Positions 1 to 13,035 of a DNA stretch of 64,000 bases are shown here, piece by piece. Location of the stretch: contig BSYO01000028.1 in assembly GCA_033239525.1 (NCBI GenBank), positions 14,377,597 to 14,441,596 of the forward strand. The letters are read 5' to 3'. This DNA comes from Nepenthes gracilis (taxonomy: Eukaryota > Streptophyta > Magnoliopsida > Caryophyllales > Nepenthaceae). The position numbers were made by a program, and so were the translations under genes. The number at the start of each line of letters is the position of its first letter. The stretch's first letter is position 1. The notes beneath the pieces were generated by a model. It did not search any database, was not told the DNA's origin, and was given only the letters and a program-made list of their open reading frames with translations.

Positions 1-3000
1 AGGTAGAGGAAATATTATTCTGGTCACAAATAATGGCACAAAGCTACTGCTGAAGGATGTGTATCACGTTCCTGACATTCATTTGAATGTCATCTCAGCC
101 GGTCGACTGGATGATGAGGGCTATTGCAACACCTTCTTTGAAGGTGAATAGAAGTTGACCAGCGGGTCTTTTGTTGCAGCAGAGGAAAGAAGTGCTCCGG
201 TCTGTATGTGATGGAGGTCCATGCCATGGCCGGAGATGTAAACGCTGCAATCTGCAAGGAGACAGAGGATTTGTGGCACAGGAGGTTGGGCCACATGAGT
301 GAAAAGGGATTGTCTCACTTGGTCAGGAAGGGCCTAATCAAAGGAACGAAAGAGGACGGGATAAAAACGTGTCATCACTGCTTAGCCGGGAAACAAAGAA
401 GAGTATCTTTCAATGGAGTTCCGTCAACCCCAAAAATCGGACTGCTTGTTCTCATACACACAGATGTGTGTGGTCCGTTTAAAGAGAAGTCGATCGGTGG
501 TACTCAATATTTTGTTTCTTTTATTGACGACTGTTCAAGAAAGCTGTGGGTTTACCCATTGAAGACCAAGGATGAGGTCTTTGGTATTTTTGAGCAGTTC
601 CATGCTCTTGTAGAGCATCAGACGGGGAAGAAGCTGAAGGTTGTCCGTAGTGATAACGACGGCGAATACTTGGGGTCCTTTTGATGCATACTGTTGGTCA
701 CATGGTATTAGGTATCAGAAAACACCACCGAAGACACCTCAGCTGAATGGAGTAGCAGAAAGATGAATCGTACACTCTTGGAGAGAGTACCTTGTATGCT
801 TTTTGAAGCAAAACTTAATGTTTCGTTCTAGGCAGAAGCACTCCGGACGGCGGCCTACATTATCGATAGGTCGCCGAGCAAGCCTCTGATGGGTGAAGTG
901 GCAGAAAAGGTATGGACGGGCGTAGAACCGTCCTATGATTATTTACGAGTGTTCAGATGTAAAGCATTCGTACACGTTCCAAGAGATGAAAGGACGAAAC
1001 TGGAGCCAAAGACGATGCACTGCATCTTTCTAGGCTATGGAGAGGATGAGTTAGGTTACAGATTCTATGATCCTGCCACAAGAAAACTAGTCCGGTCAAG
1101 AGATGTAATATTTGTCGAGAATGAGACGATTGAAGACATTGGCAGGAAGGCAAATTGTAGTGATAAACAGATGGACAAAGTAAGTATCGAAGATGTCCTC
1201 CTGTATCAGAAACAGGTTCAGACGGTCAATGAGGAGTTGACCGGATTGGCGGTCCTGAGGCAGTTGAAGATACTAGTGAGGAGGTCATGGTGCCTGATGA
1301 TGACCAGACTGAAGCCATGTCTCAACCGGCCGCAGAAGTTTCTATTAGACGATCCTCCCAAATGCATTTACCGTCCGTCTGTTAAATGCTCCTCCAAAGG
1401 AGTATATACTGATCGATGATGCCGTGAGCACGAAGATTATGAAGAGGCTATAAACGGCGAAGGCAAGGAGAAATGGTTGGAGGCCATGAAGGATGAGATG
1501 AGTTCTCTTCATGAGAACCATACCTTTGATCTTGTTAAACTTCCTAAGGGGAAGAAGGCTTTGAAGAATAAATGGGTCTTCCGGTTGAAAGCGGACGAGA
1601 ACACCAATGAGCCAAGATACAAGGTTCGATTGGTGGTTAAAGGTTTCAGACAACGGAAAGGAATTGATTTTGATGAAATATTTGCTCCAGTAGTGAAGAT
1701 GTCTTCCATACGAGTGGTATTGGGCCTGGCTGCCGCCCAGGATCTTGAGGTGGAGTAGATGGATGTCCGAACTGCATTCCTCCATGGAGAGCTTGAGGAG
1801 GAGATTTACATGGAACAGCTCGAAGGTTTTGAGGCTAAGGGAAAGGAACAGCTTGTCTGCCACTTGAAGAAGAGTCTATATGGCTTAAAGCAAGCCCCTC
1901 GGCAGTGGTACAAGAAGTTCGAGTCTGTTATGTCCGGCCAAGGATACCAGCGGACTACTCGCGACCACTGTGTATTTGTGCAGAGGTTTGCTGATGATGA
2001 TTTTGTCATCTTTCTTCTATATGTGGATGACATGTTAATAGTTGGACGAAATAGTGCTCGAATAAAGGAGCTAAAAGAGTAGCTTGGGCAGTCATTTACC
2101 ATGAAGGACTTTGGATAGGCGAAACAAATTCTGGGAGTCAGAATTATACGCGATCGAAAGGCTAGAAAATTATGGCTGTATCAAGAAAACTATCTTGAGA
2201 AAGTGCTCCAACGGTTCAATATGGACAAGTCGAAGCCCGTGAGTACACCCATGGCAAATCATTACAAGCCGAGCACTCATCAATGTTCGTCCTTGGATGA
2301 CGAGAAAAGATACATGAAAGGCGTGTCCTATTCCTCTGCTATGGGAAGTCTTATGTATGCTTTGGTGTGTACCAAACCGGACATAGCTCATGCTGTCGGG
2401 ATAGTTAGCCATTTTCTATCCAATTCGAGAAAGGAGCTCTGGTCCACAGTGAAATGGATCATGCGATACATTCGGGGAACTTCCAAGAGATGCCTGTGTC
2501 TCGGAAGTGACAAATCGCAGTTGGTGGGATATTCAGATGTGGACATGGCTGGAGATATTGACACACGCAAATCTACATCTGGTTACTTGGTAAAATTTAC
2601 GGGCGGTACAGTTTCTTGGCAATCCAAGTTACAAAAATGTGTAGCTCTATCCACAACTGAAGCAGAATATATTGCAATTACAGAGACGTGCAAGGAGATG
2701 CTGTGGATGAAGGAATTTGTTCAGGAATTGGGTCTTCAACAAAAGAAGTACAGTGTACTCTGTGATAGTCAGAGTGCAATACATCTCTGCAAGAATTCTT
2801 CATTTCACTCAAGATCCAAGCATATTAATGTTCGGTACCACTGGGTGAGGGACGTGCTGGAAGCTGGTCTATTATCATTGGAGAAGATTGGTGCTGAAGA
2901 CAATGGAGCAGACATGATCACTAAGATTCTAACAAGAGGAAAGAATGAGGCATGCTGCAAGATAGCTGGGCTTGTGGATCCAACTTCCTCACGGTCGTGA
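1..3000 (+). pseudogene. copia pol polyprotein pseudogene (pre-integrase, IN, RT, RNase H)
   Basis: Successive open stretches encode recognisable domains. 208-684 has a GAG-pre-integrase zinc-binding segment (WHRRLGHMS, then CHHC) followed by the integrase core start (HTDVCGPF) and the second Asp region (RSDNDGEY). A stop and frame change at about 684-720 separate this from the glutamate region (GVAER) near 750-765. The IN C-terminus is at 889-1,419. RT spans 1,477-2,082 with an in-frame TAG at 1,756-1,758, and carries the YVDDM catalytic motif near 2,020. RNase H runs 2,203-3,000 with the copia-type signatures STTEAEY and SKHINVRYH. The stops at 1,756 and 2,080 and the lost frame in IN mean no functional polyprotein could be made. 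Confidence 0.92.
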
Positions 3001-3009
3001 GGGGAAGTT

Positions 3010-3701
3010 TGTTAGGGATCACTCCCGTGAAGAAGTTCTTGTAATCAAAGAGCTTGGGCAGAGTACGAACGTACTGTTTTTATAAAGAAAAGAAATTTCG
3101 GTCAACAAGTATGTTGACCAGATGTTGACCGGATGGGCGGCTAACGGGGAGTTGACCGTTTTGGCGGTGAAGTAAGCCGGTTTCACTGAGAGTTTCCAAA
3201 ATAGCAAATTGCAGACGATCAATAGAGGTGTTGACCGGTCTTGTGAAGAACGCGGCGGCCAATTGTGCGCCGCCTGCCAGGCAATACAGGACAGTGCCAG
3301 CTCAGCAGATCTTCTGAAAATACATAATCTCAGATGGTTTTGCAGGAGCCGTATTTTTGGACAGGGAAATATTCATATTATTGGAAGGAATTATTTCTGT
3401 CCTTTTGTGTATTGAATATTGCCCTATGTATCCTTTTTTCATGGATGTGGAGGTTTGAGCACTAGTGCGTGAGTGTAAGAGAAAAACAATAAAGGAGTGC
3501 TCTTCGATTTCTCTTTGTTCTCTACTGTTGTCTCTAAAATTCTCACATAGTGAAATATGTTTCAGTGGACGGATTGTCCCGTGATTTTTTCCTTGATTGA
3601 GAAGGGTTTTCCACGTAAAATCTTGTGTTCATTGTTCTTATTCGTTCTCATTTCTTACTGTCTCATTTAATCGAGAAAGTAGTCCGCCCTCTTTTCCAAC
3701 A
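3010..3701 (+). repeat. 3' LTR of the first copia element
   Basis: The LTR begins TGTTAGGGATC directly after a purine run (gaggggaagt, 2,999-3,008) that follows the RNase H stop, and ends CCAACA at 3,701, giving TG...CA ends and a length of 692 bp. It contains a TATAAAG at 3,081-3,087, an AATAAA at about 3,489 and five TTGACC W-box cores, one of them inverted, between 3,100 and 3,236. The right boundary is supported by the immediate switch to unrelated copia linker coding sequence. The partner LTR is outside the window. Confidence 0.85.
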
Positions 3702-4026
3702 AGAACCTCACTCAGGAATGCCCATTACAGATTCCCCTCACAGAGTAATCCACCACCTCAACAGAATCAGAGTTTTCCGACTCAAGAAGATAAAGCTGCT
3801 AAATCTCAGGTTCCATTACTTATCATTCGCAAGTCCACCAGACAAAAGAAACAGCCAGCATACCTGAAGCACTACAATTGTCAACAAGTCATTATGACTT
3901 CCTCCTCATAAGCATGCTCTGACAGTATAGGTATTACCGATCTTTCCCTACATCCATATCCTCTGTCTTTCTTTTTATCTTCTATTGTAGTCTCACAAAC
4001 GAATACCAAATTTGTTGCCATCAAAT
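3702..4026 (+). pseudogene. Remnant of a second copia element: IN-RT linker
   Basis: A + strand reading frame over roughly 3,790-3,900 encodes the linker typical of copia polyproteins between integrase and RT (RKSTRQKKQPAYLKHYNC). The fragment starts exactly where the LTR of the first element ends and stops where the LTR of an antisense copia begins. Its continuation, the start of RT, reappears at 14,716-15,120. So two separate copia elements have split this one. Confidence 0.75.
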
Positions 4027-4218
4027 TGTCAATTGGATTGAATGCCTCTCATTGAAATAGTTTTTCTCATTCTATAGAAATTATTCAGCTAATTAAATGT
4101 CTAGAAATCAGTAAAAAGATTCAATTAAACCTTACTAAAATAGAACAACTGTAACTACAGAATATTTATAATACAAATTATGTCATAATTAGATGATTTA
4201 ATAATTATTTAGCTGACA
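4027..4218 (-). repeat. 3' LTR of the antisense copia element
   Basis: It is homologous over most of its length to 14,503-14,715; for example both carry cctcattgaaa/cctccttaaaa..., a 'tttttctcatt' block and 'aaattatgtcataatta'. It is shorter than its partner through an internal deletion near its right end. On the minus strand it starts TGTCAGC immediately after the purine-rich end of the RNase H coding remnant. Confidence 0.8.
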
Positions 4219-7200
4219 TCTCCACTGAAACTGATGTGATGAATTAAGAATCATTAATTTGCCAAGGAAATATTGATGATGTTGTCGAGTCATTATTTTG
4301 GCAAAGATATCAGTAATTTGAAGAATAATAAAATTATGAGAAAGAGAAATGACACCGATATCCAATTGCTGAATATAATGGTAGTCCACCTTAATATGTT
4401 TTGTACGCTTATGATAAGCTGGATTTGTCACATTCTAAATTATACCAGTATTATTAGCATAAAGAAGAGTCGAATCAAATTATATAAAGCCAAGTTCATT
4501 AAGTAATCGACATAGGCAAACAATCTTAGAGCAAGCAGCAAATATTGTGTAGTATTCAGATTTAATAAAAGATTTGGAAACTCAAACTTGCTATTTACTC
4601 TTCTAAGAAATCAAAGAATTATAAAAAAAATACACTGACTTATAACAGATCTACAAGATGCAAGACAACCGGTCTAATCGGTATCCCTATAAGCAATAAG
4701 AGAAAAAGAAGAGCCTATAGGAAAGAACAATCCATGATTCAATGTCCTAGCGAGATATTGAATGATGTGACGAATGGAAAGTAAGTGTAGATGATATGGA
4801 GTGTGTATAACTGACTAACTTGTTAAACAACGAAGGAGATATCCAGTCGAGTGATAGTCAAAAGCTCAAACTTCATACCAGTTGTCGAAACATGGTGGGA
4901 TCACAAAGAAGATCACTCCTCATCATGTTAATATTTCACATTTACTTTTAAAGGAGTATCCACGAGAAAAGTATTATAAAGACCAGCCAAAATAACTAAA
5001 TCTTCAATATATTTGTATAAGTTTAGAAAAATACTAGCAAAATCAGTATAAAATTCAACCCCAAAAAATGTGTGAGAGTACCCGAATCATTCATATGAAA
5101 TAGGGCCTGAAGTTGCTACTTCAAATTAGTAAATTTTGTAGTGTCTGTCCCAATGATAATAATATTATTAACTTAGATGAGAAGAAAAAAATTTCCAATA
5201 GATATCATACAAAGGAACATATATGAATCATATTGGCCTTGATAACGTGAAAATCAAAGGTAGAGTAAAATTTGTCAAACCATATTTGTGGAGCCTGTTT
5301 CAGCCCATGGAAAAATTGTCTCAATTTACATACATTCGAAGAGGGAGAGGAGAATAAGTTAGAGAGTAAAGCCAAATAAATCTCCTCTTTAAGATTATCT
5401 TGAAGAAAAGTATTCTATTTGTTAAAGTAGCCAACCATATGATATATCAATAAAAATAATTGTTTACACAATGGTTATTTTCCTTATAATCTACTCTTAA
5501 CTCCTGTCTGTAGCTAAGGAAAACCAATTGAGTATTATAGCGATCTAAATAACCATTAAAACCAAGGTTGACAAAATAAATCCATTTACACCTAATAAAT
5601 TTGACATGATTAGGATAGGAAATGTCATCCTATGTATGGTATTCTTAAAGCACACAAAGTTCTTCGTCCATAACCTCACATCAACATTTATGTTTAGTAA
5701 TTTCAAAATAACATGATGGAAAAAAAAATAAGTTAAATGAGTAATAGATAATCCATAACAATTAGGAGGGCAAAAGATTCTGGTAGACCCTCTTGAAATA
5801 ATTTTTACAGTCAGAGCATTCATAAAAGAAACAGTCTGGATAGGCTCAAATATTGAGTTAGACTCTGGAAGAGGCAAAGGCAGTCATTGTCTTTCAAACA
5901 CAGCCAAGTTGGAAGAATATATATATTAGGTAAAGGCTTATCTTGAGTAAAGATGAAGGATTGATTTTTAAAGAAAATAACATCACCAGAGACACAAAAG
6001 GATTGGTTTTTTTTTAAAAAAGAACATCATCAGAGATATGAAATTTGTGAGAATCTGGATTATAATAAACATAACCCACCCTTGCGTGAAACATCATAAA
6101 TTATAAATGTACATTTAACAATTTGAGCTGAAAATTTATGACATTCTAGATATGAAAAGTGAACAAAATAGACACACCAATAACTAGATTGTTGGGATAT
6201 TGATGAGAAAGACAATAATGTCAAGTTTCAAAGTTCAAGATTTGTGATGTTAATCTATTAATTAAATAGATTGTAGTGGACAAGGCTTCTATACAAAATC
6301 TAGATGGGACGGAGGATTCCAACCATAACGTGTGAACAACATCTACGAGATGGCAACTCTTACATTCTGCAACACCATGTTATTGAAGGTATATAGATAA
6401 GAATGCTAAGATATAGTATCTTTATTCTAGAGACATTTATAGAATTCGTGAGACATATATTCTCTTCTAGAGTCAAATCTTAGAGTTTTAATATGTGATA
6501 AAATTTATATTTCAATATAGGCCATAAATGTTTAAAAAATAAAAAAGTACTTTAAATTTGGAACAAAGAAAATATATTTATGTATACCAACTATAATCAT
6601 CAATGAATATCATAAAATATTTATAATTAGCATGACATATAATTGGAGTGATACCCCACACACAATTATGAATCAAATCAAACCAGTTTCGACATAACTA
6701 CAATAAGAAGAAAATAAAAGAGCCTTACTTTTACCCAATTTACGTGTAAACACAATAAAAAAAATGTGAGAAGAGAATTGAGTTTTATTTTCCGGCAATC
6801 CAAAGTTTACTAAATGAGATGGAATAATTAGATTCGAATAACTCAAACGCTTATGCCATACTTCTCCCTTATTCTTTGTAAAAGTTTAAGCGAAATAAAT
6901 AAAATGAGGAATGAGAAAGTGTAAGGAAAATAATTGTCCAACTTTAAGCCCTCTATGAGTATCTTCACTAATTCATAATCTTATACAAGACAATCATCAT
7001 AAAAAAGCAAATATCTAAATTATTATCGACTAACTAACCAACTAAAATAAAACTTGTAAAAAGTTCAGAATATACTAAAATGTCTATAATAAATGAATTA
7101 ACATCTCCAATGATTTGAATGAGTAACTGACTATCATGTACAATTTGAATGTGAGATGAATCACGATAAGCATGAACAGTACTTAAAGCGGTTGACGAAC

Positions 7201-8035
7201 TAGTCATATGATTAGAAGCCCACAAATCAATGAGCCAAGGTAGTAGTATGTTATTGCCTTGAAACCCTAAAGTTAAAAATGCCAAAATAATCATCTATTA
7301 AACTATCATATGAGTAAGTGTAATTTGGTCACCAGCTGTTGATGGATTATTGAAAGAGTTTCCAACTGCGACTTGATAGACCATAGTTTGACGACTCTGA
7401 AGGTGAATGGGATATTCTTTGATAATATGGCCTTACCTGTTGCAGAAATTGCAAGATATCTTTGCACAATAAGAAGAAATTTGCTCATACTCCTTGCATC
7501 TAAAGTATTAAACTTTCTGCATGTCTCCACCATTGCCTCTTTTGTGAGCTGCATAAGTAACTATAGAAACTGCAAAATATCCTTGCACAATAAGAAGCAA
7601 TGTGCCCATTTTCCTTGCAAGTGAAGCATTAAACCTTCTATATGTCTCTACACTTGCCTCTCTCATGAGCTGCATAAGCGACTATAACAAATAACATGTC
7701 GTCTTGCTAAAAAGTATTATGTGTCGCAAAGTGTTGCTCCTCTGGAAATATCTCCCTAAAGCACATATCTAAAGAAGAGATAAAAATACGGTTCATCAGA
7801 TTTGAACATGTTATCTTAAATTTAAATTATAACTTCATTAAAAATGAGTCTCCCTTGGTTTGTTTATGAACCTTGTAAACAACAGAGCGAAATTCAGCAA
7901 GTACCTTAGCATAAACTATGTCAATGAATTTTGCCCACAAGTTTTAATATCCAAAGAAGTAATCTTGGATGAAGATGGTTATAATGGTAAAGTTTATATT
8001 TTACCGGTAGTACACCTTTTTTAAATACTCCAACA
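4219..8035 (-). pseudogene. Antisense copia gag-pol pseudogene
   Basis: Minus-strand fragments, riddled with stops and indels, read in the expected order. Gag is at about 8,030-7,690 with zinc-knuckle region copies at 7,688-7,439. The protease region is near 7,250-7,030 (WLIDLWASNHM, where the family has D-S-G-A-S-N-H-M). Integrase is scattered over 6,900-6,000 (IDDYSWYTWIY-like and LESSVPSRF-like pieces). The IN-RT linker and start of RT are at 5,877-5,545 (NLLGVNGFI). The end of RNase H is at 4,431-4,198 (KHIKVDYHYI). The active-site Asp-Ser-Gly of protease is lost. No frame is long enough to be functional. Confidence 0.82.
7439..7688 (-). repeat. Tandem duplication (about 125 bp x 2) of the gag zinc-knuckle segment
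   Basis: Positions 7,439-7,563 and 7,564-7,688 are diverged direct copies: each holds 'ttgcacaataagaag', 'agcattaaa' or 'agtattaaa', and 'gagctgcataag'. On the minus strand the right copy encodes a CX2CX4HX4C knuckle (CFTCKENGHIASYC), while the left copy has lost two ligands (YFRCKEYEQISSYC). Confidence 0.75.
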
Positions 8036-9200
8036 TGATTTTCGCAATTTTATACAGCCACAGATTAAGAATAATAGCAAATCAATAAATTCCAAACCAT
8101 GACCCGGTCATGTTTTGCTTTCTACTAAGATAGTTTTGTAGTTTTTGTAGGTGGTGGGTCACTTGTAACAATTTTAGCGTTTTTAGTTTTATTTTTTTAT
8201 TTGAAAAATTATGTAGTTATTATGTGGTAATCGTTTGGCTACTTTTAGGGGTAATTAAGCAATGAAGAATATTTAATTGAACATTCAAATTATAATTGGG
8301 CCTAGAATTTTAGTAATGGACCTAAAAATTTTATATAATTAGAATCAACCCGAGTAATTTTAATTGATAAAAAAATTGATTAATTGTACTTAATATAGTG
8401 GACCATTATATCTAGAATAAAAGTAGTAGAATTATTTTAGAAATGTAAAATATTGTAGGAATTACTACTTAATTTTGACTTCTCAAAGTAGTAAAAAACG
8501 AATGATGGAATGACTCGCCAACTATTTACATAATAAATAAATATATTTGTTACGGTAATCTTATTTTTATTACCCTTTGACATACATACTTTAATATTAT
8601 ATTGGTGAAATACAATTTTGATAACCCAAAAATGTAGAAATCATTGAACAAACTTGTGACAGAAGTATAAAAATTGCACCAATACTTAAAATTTTTTATT
8701 GGACTGAGGAGCTTCAGCCTGCGTGAGCATTAGCTAAAATCGCCAATTGTATAATTCGTATTATTTTGGGATAACCTATGGTGTAATGTGAATAATTCAT
8801 GGATGAAATTAGGGATGTTTTGTTATTGTAATTGGATCATAATATACTTGATCGAGCAGTTTAGATAAACTTAGTAATTCATGAGATTTGTTTGGTAGTA
8901 ACGACATAAGATTTTTTTCATGGCCTTAAAAATTATATTAGTACATTAGTATGTGTAGTAAATATTGGCTAAAATCTTAAAAGTCTGTCAAATAATTAAT
9001 TCATTCATAGATTTTTTTAATCACCTTAGTAATCATTTCATTATATTAACTTAAATCATGTGCGTACTTTATATTGGTATTCAATGGGTAAGCAAAGAAA
9101 AGCATGCAAAGATTCTAAAGTACCAAGATGAATAAGAATCCTAGAGACTTTAAGGTAATTTACACTTTCTCAATATCTATTCCAATCTGATGGTTGATAT
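8036..9200. other. AT-rich DNA, no gene seen
   Basis: This stretch has no long reading frame and no clear similarity to the flanking copia remnant beyond about 8,040. It is part of the material inserted into the antisense copia gag region, or the most decayed part of that gag. Confidence 0.5.
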
Positions 9201-12200
9201 TGTGATGTCCCACGTCCTCATTTATACTTAATGAGACGTCATACTACATATAAGTCCATAAATATATCATTATTATACACAGAATTCAAATGATACCATA
9301 TCAAATGACTCCAACCTCATAAGACTCAAATACGACGTTGTATTCTTTAGAGATGTTACCAGGAACTAAAATTATTGCCATAAAATTTTACGAAAATATA
9401 AATAATAAATATAATGTTACATAGCGGAAGCAAAACTAATAAGTAATACCAAAGTCACATTCATTTTATTACAAGATTAACTGTAAGATTTCATACAACT
9501 ATTACATCTTTATCAAAATATAAAAATACGTAAGTATAAATCATCTCTGTTTTAACTCATGCTCATCCAATACTAACTCATATATTTCATCTGAGGGGTT
9601 AGAAAAATAGCAAGTGAGTGAGCCAAATACTTAATAAGATACAATATAACAATGACCATTCAATCTTTTTACTTAAAATATAATACCAATAATAATAATC
9701 ATCATCATCATCATGGAATATGATAACTTAAAACATGATCAGAATTCTTAAGCCATTTTCTTTCTGATTTCTTATTTTGTTCTTTTCTTAACCTTTTTTT
9801 AACCATACTAAAAACTTTTTTTTTATTTTTTATTAGGGATTAGAGCCAGTAGGCCTTACTGACTAACGAAACAGACAAATAAAAAAAAAGATTGTGACAG
9901 TCCCTACAATCTAATACCTAACCTCATACAACATCACGAGGTGGATGAATTGTAATAGTCTACACAATATAAGGCCTAACCTCCTTTTATACCTCAAGGT
10001 AGGTAGTACTACCTATCATCTCGGTAGACGAGGCCAAAAATTATTTTTGATTTTCTACTATAATATCTTAAGGCATGCCAGAAAATATTACCATCTAAAA
10101 AGATCATTAGTCTGGTTTTTTATTTCTTTTTAAAATTTCCTATGGAAGCTTTATACTTATCCATAATACTTCTTCTTGGCTTTCTTCACTCTAGAAGAAA
10201 ATAATTGAACTTCTGAACTTTTGTAGAGCTTCCCTCAAACTTTCATCTAAATTGAAACATATAGCCATAAAATGAGATAATTATTAATAAATCGTAAATC
10301 ATAATAAAAATCAATACATTAGTCGATTTAATAGTTTAACTTCAAAATTTTCCATATGTTAAAAATGCAAATTTAACATATCTTATATTCTCTTGATTCG
10401 GTTGCCGGTTTCGTAATCAGTTTGGAGTCAATTCGGGTTGATTTCTTAATACAATTATTTAAGGATTCAGCTATCGATTTTTTTGTTGATTTAATGGTCA
10501 GTTCAAAGGTTGGTTCATACTTATTTTTATTAATTTTTTCATCACTTATGAACTGATTTAGATGAATTAGTTTAGCATATCTTTGACAGTTCTTTTGCCT
10601 ATTTAAAGCTCAGTTCGATGGCTGGTTTGAGGCATACTTTTACCAATTAATACGTTCACATTTTTTCATAATATCTTGGTTAATTTGGATGCCGGTTCAA
10701 CTAGTTTGGGAATAGAAAGTGGGCTGGTTTAACAGCCCAAATTCCAGCATCAACATGGATGCTTTCACCCGGTTCTATCACTACTTAAGGGCCCGTTTCA
10801 ACATTCATTTTAAGGCATTTTTGGAAGCCGGTTCATAAGATGATAGTTTGACTTTAATACTTGATAACTTGGCCAGAGCGGCTACTGGTTCAACCGGTTT
10901 AGGGCCAGTTCAGTCTATTTTCTTGGACTGACATAATCAGTCTCAAGGGTGTTGGGCCAGTTTTGGTGCATTTTAAGGGGTCCAGTTCAATACCCGTTTC
11001 AAAGTGTTTTGGATGGCCGGTTCACCGGCAGGTAGGTTAATCTTAGTACATGATACTGTGGTTGGGTCAGCTGCCGATTCAACTGATTTGGGTCCGGTTC
11101 GGTTAATCTTTTCCAAACCGCCACATTTAGCATCAGCAGGTAAGCAAAAGACCAATTTTGTTTTTGTTGATTTTATGACCAATTCAAGACCGATTCTTAA
11201 CCTGTTCGGGGAGTCCAATTACAGCTAAGAGACTCATGTTTAACAATATATTTGGTTCCTGGTCGGTTCAAACTGATTTTTTAACTAGTTTGGGTCAAAA
11301 TTGTAACTGGATATTCAGCATTAATAATGTTCTGATATAGCCGATTTCTATTGCTGTTTTGGTAGCTATTTCATGACCGATTCAGGGTTAAATTTTACAG
11401 GGTGACACTTTAGTATCACCACAAAACATTTAAGTCATCATGGCGGCCGGTTCAGCCCGTTTGGAACCCGATTCATAGGCTAAGATTTTGAATATTAGCA
11501 GAGTTGTTGAGGTTGATCCTATTACTAATATGGGGACCTAGTTCAGTGACCGGTTCAACTCATTTTCATGAGCTGTTTGGTCACAACAAAGATAAGAGAG
11601 TAAGCTTGTTGGATACAAATTTCCAATTTGGTGACCATTTGGTCACCAGTTCAGTTCATTTACAGTCGCTGTTTCAGCCACTAACTTTGATTCAATACAA
11701 TAGCCGAACATATTTCATATTAATTTGATAATATGATCAAAGACATCGGACAAATTAAGTATTAGAATAATAATACTTAAAGGAATTATCAATAAATAGC
11801 ACCAAATAAAGAATAGATTCAAGTACACTTGCCAAATATTTAACTAAATACTCTTACTATCTTCGGTTCTGCCTTCCACTCATCTTCTGCTTTACTTCCT
11901 GCTTTTCCTCCTTCTCTTCCGGTTCCCTCCTCTTTTCTTCCTCACGGTTCCCTCTTTTTTCCTTGTTTCTTACTACATTGATCATGCCTTAAATAAAATT
12001 GGTAAAAGATGCTGAATCACTCTTGCTGGAAGGAGCTGCTATCAACACCTGGTGAAGGAGCTGATTCACCCCTATTTACATGCTAGTTTGGCTGAATAGG
12101 AAGTTTCTTAATGGTGCAACTTAGTTGATGGATAATTACCCGATGAGGATGCTTTTAATCTGCTGCTGCCGTGGAGTGTGGGACTCACTCAATGGCTGCC

Positions 12201-13035
12201 AATTTCAGTAAGTTTTATATTAAATTGCCCCTGCTGTACTCGTGCTCCTGTTGCTGCAGTTGCTGCCCACGCAAACGAGTTGCTATACTACCTAATTTAT
12301 CCATATATGTGCTGCCCCTACTGCTTGAGCCTAAGGAGAAGAATTAAGCTACCATGGACGCGTTGGTTTGCTGAATTTGGTTGTAAATTGGGCTTCTCTA
12401 CTGCTGCCTGTGCAGCTACTAAATTTTCTAAGTATGAGGCAGTGTTGGGTAATTTCTGATTTTCTTTTGTGTTGTGGCTGCTACCATGTGCCCTTTTTGC
12501 TGAATTATGGTTGATTTAATGTATATATTATTACCTAAAGCCCGACTAATATATGCAATCGCCCGGTTAGTATTTGGCCCATCGAGTTTAATTTAGTTGC
12601 TTATTGGATGATAATTTAGCATCTAAGTTAGTTTCTTGTTATCCCAAAATTAATTCGGTTGATAATTGGTTAAAATTTCAGTGACCGGGCAGCCCTTTTA
12701 TTAGCCGTAATTTAAATTTGGGTCCATCGAATAATTTTTTGGATTATATCCTACTGTAAATCTTTAACTTTCGAGTTAATAATATAATCCACACAGTAAA
12801 TTTTGATTTTTAACAGAAATCCTTAGGTTGGTGGAAGTTTTCAAATCTATAGATTTTAATTTCAATAGTTTCCGAATGTTAGACCATTCAATTTAAATTT
12901 CTTTACGTTATTTGACCTCAATTAATTATGATTTGTTTGATCGACAGATCTCGAGCCTTAAAAATGTTGCTGATTTTAACGAGAGACACTTATAGTCTAA
13001 TAATTATTGTAGAAAGTGATATTCGAGATATCACA
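9201..13035 (-). mobile_element. Probable reverse-oriented Ty3/gypsy-type solo LTR
   Basis: The block begins TGTGATGTCCC and ends GATATCACA, giving TG...CA ends with a TGTGAT/ATCACA inverted repeat. On the minus strand it starts TGTGATATCTCGAA, resembling the start of the well-defined solo LTR at 28,619 (TGTGAGATCCCGAA). Motifs near its left end ('gcggaagcaaaac', 'caagtgagtgagcc', 'gccttactgactaac') have counterparts in the same order in the LTR-like sequence at 62,517-64,000. No coding domains are present. The five-base flanks gatat and attga do not match, so the ends or the insertion history remain uncertain. Confidence 0.5.
10380..11700. repeat. Dispersed short motif cluster (GGTTCA / CCGGTTCAA)
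   Basis: About 20-25 variants of a short motif (consensus close to GCCGGTTCAACT, often followed by gatttggg or gtttggg) occur over 1.3 kb at irregular spacing of 30-100 bp. Examples are gccggttcaactagtttggg near 10,690 and ggtcggttcaaactg near 11,262. It lies inside the probable solo LTR and encodes nothing recognisable. Confidence 0.65.

Larger units (their letters stand above)
1..3701 (+). mobile_element. Ty1/copia LTR retrotransposon (Tork/Tnt1-like), 3' part with 3' LTR
   Basis: The window opens inside the polyprotein of a copia element and runs through integrase, reverse transcriptase and RNase H to a polypurine tract (2,999-3,008) and a 3' LTR (3,010-3,701). The integrase-before-RT order is diagnostic of Ty1/copia. 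The 5' LTR and gag lie left of the window, so target-site duplications cannot be tested. Just past the LTR the sequence becomes a linker fragment of a different copia element, so this one is nested in older retroelement DNA. Several stops and at least one frameshift show that it is inactive, but it is the best preserved element in the window. The Tork/Tnt1 assignment rests on the pre-integrase and RT motifs and is an inference. Confidence 0.93.

Noticed and set aside
12178..12459. 93-codon Cys-rich + strand frame
   Set aside because: Lies inside the probable solo LTR, with no recognisable domain and no conserved spacing of cysteines to suggest a secreted peptide.
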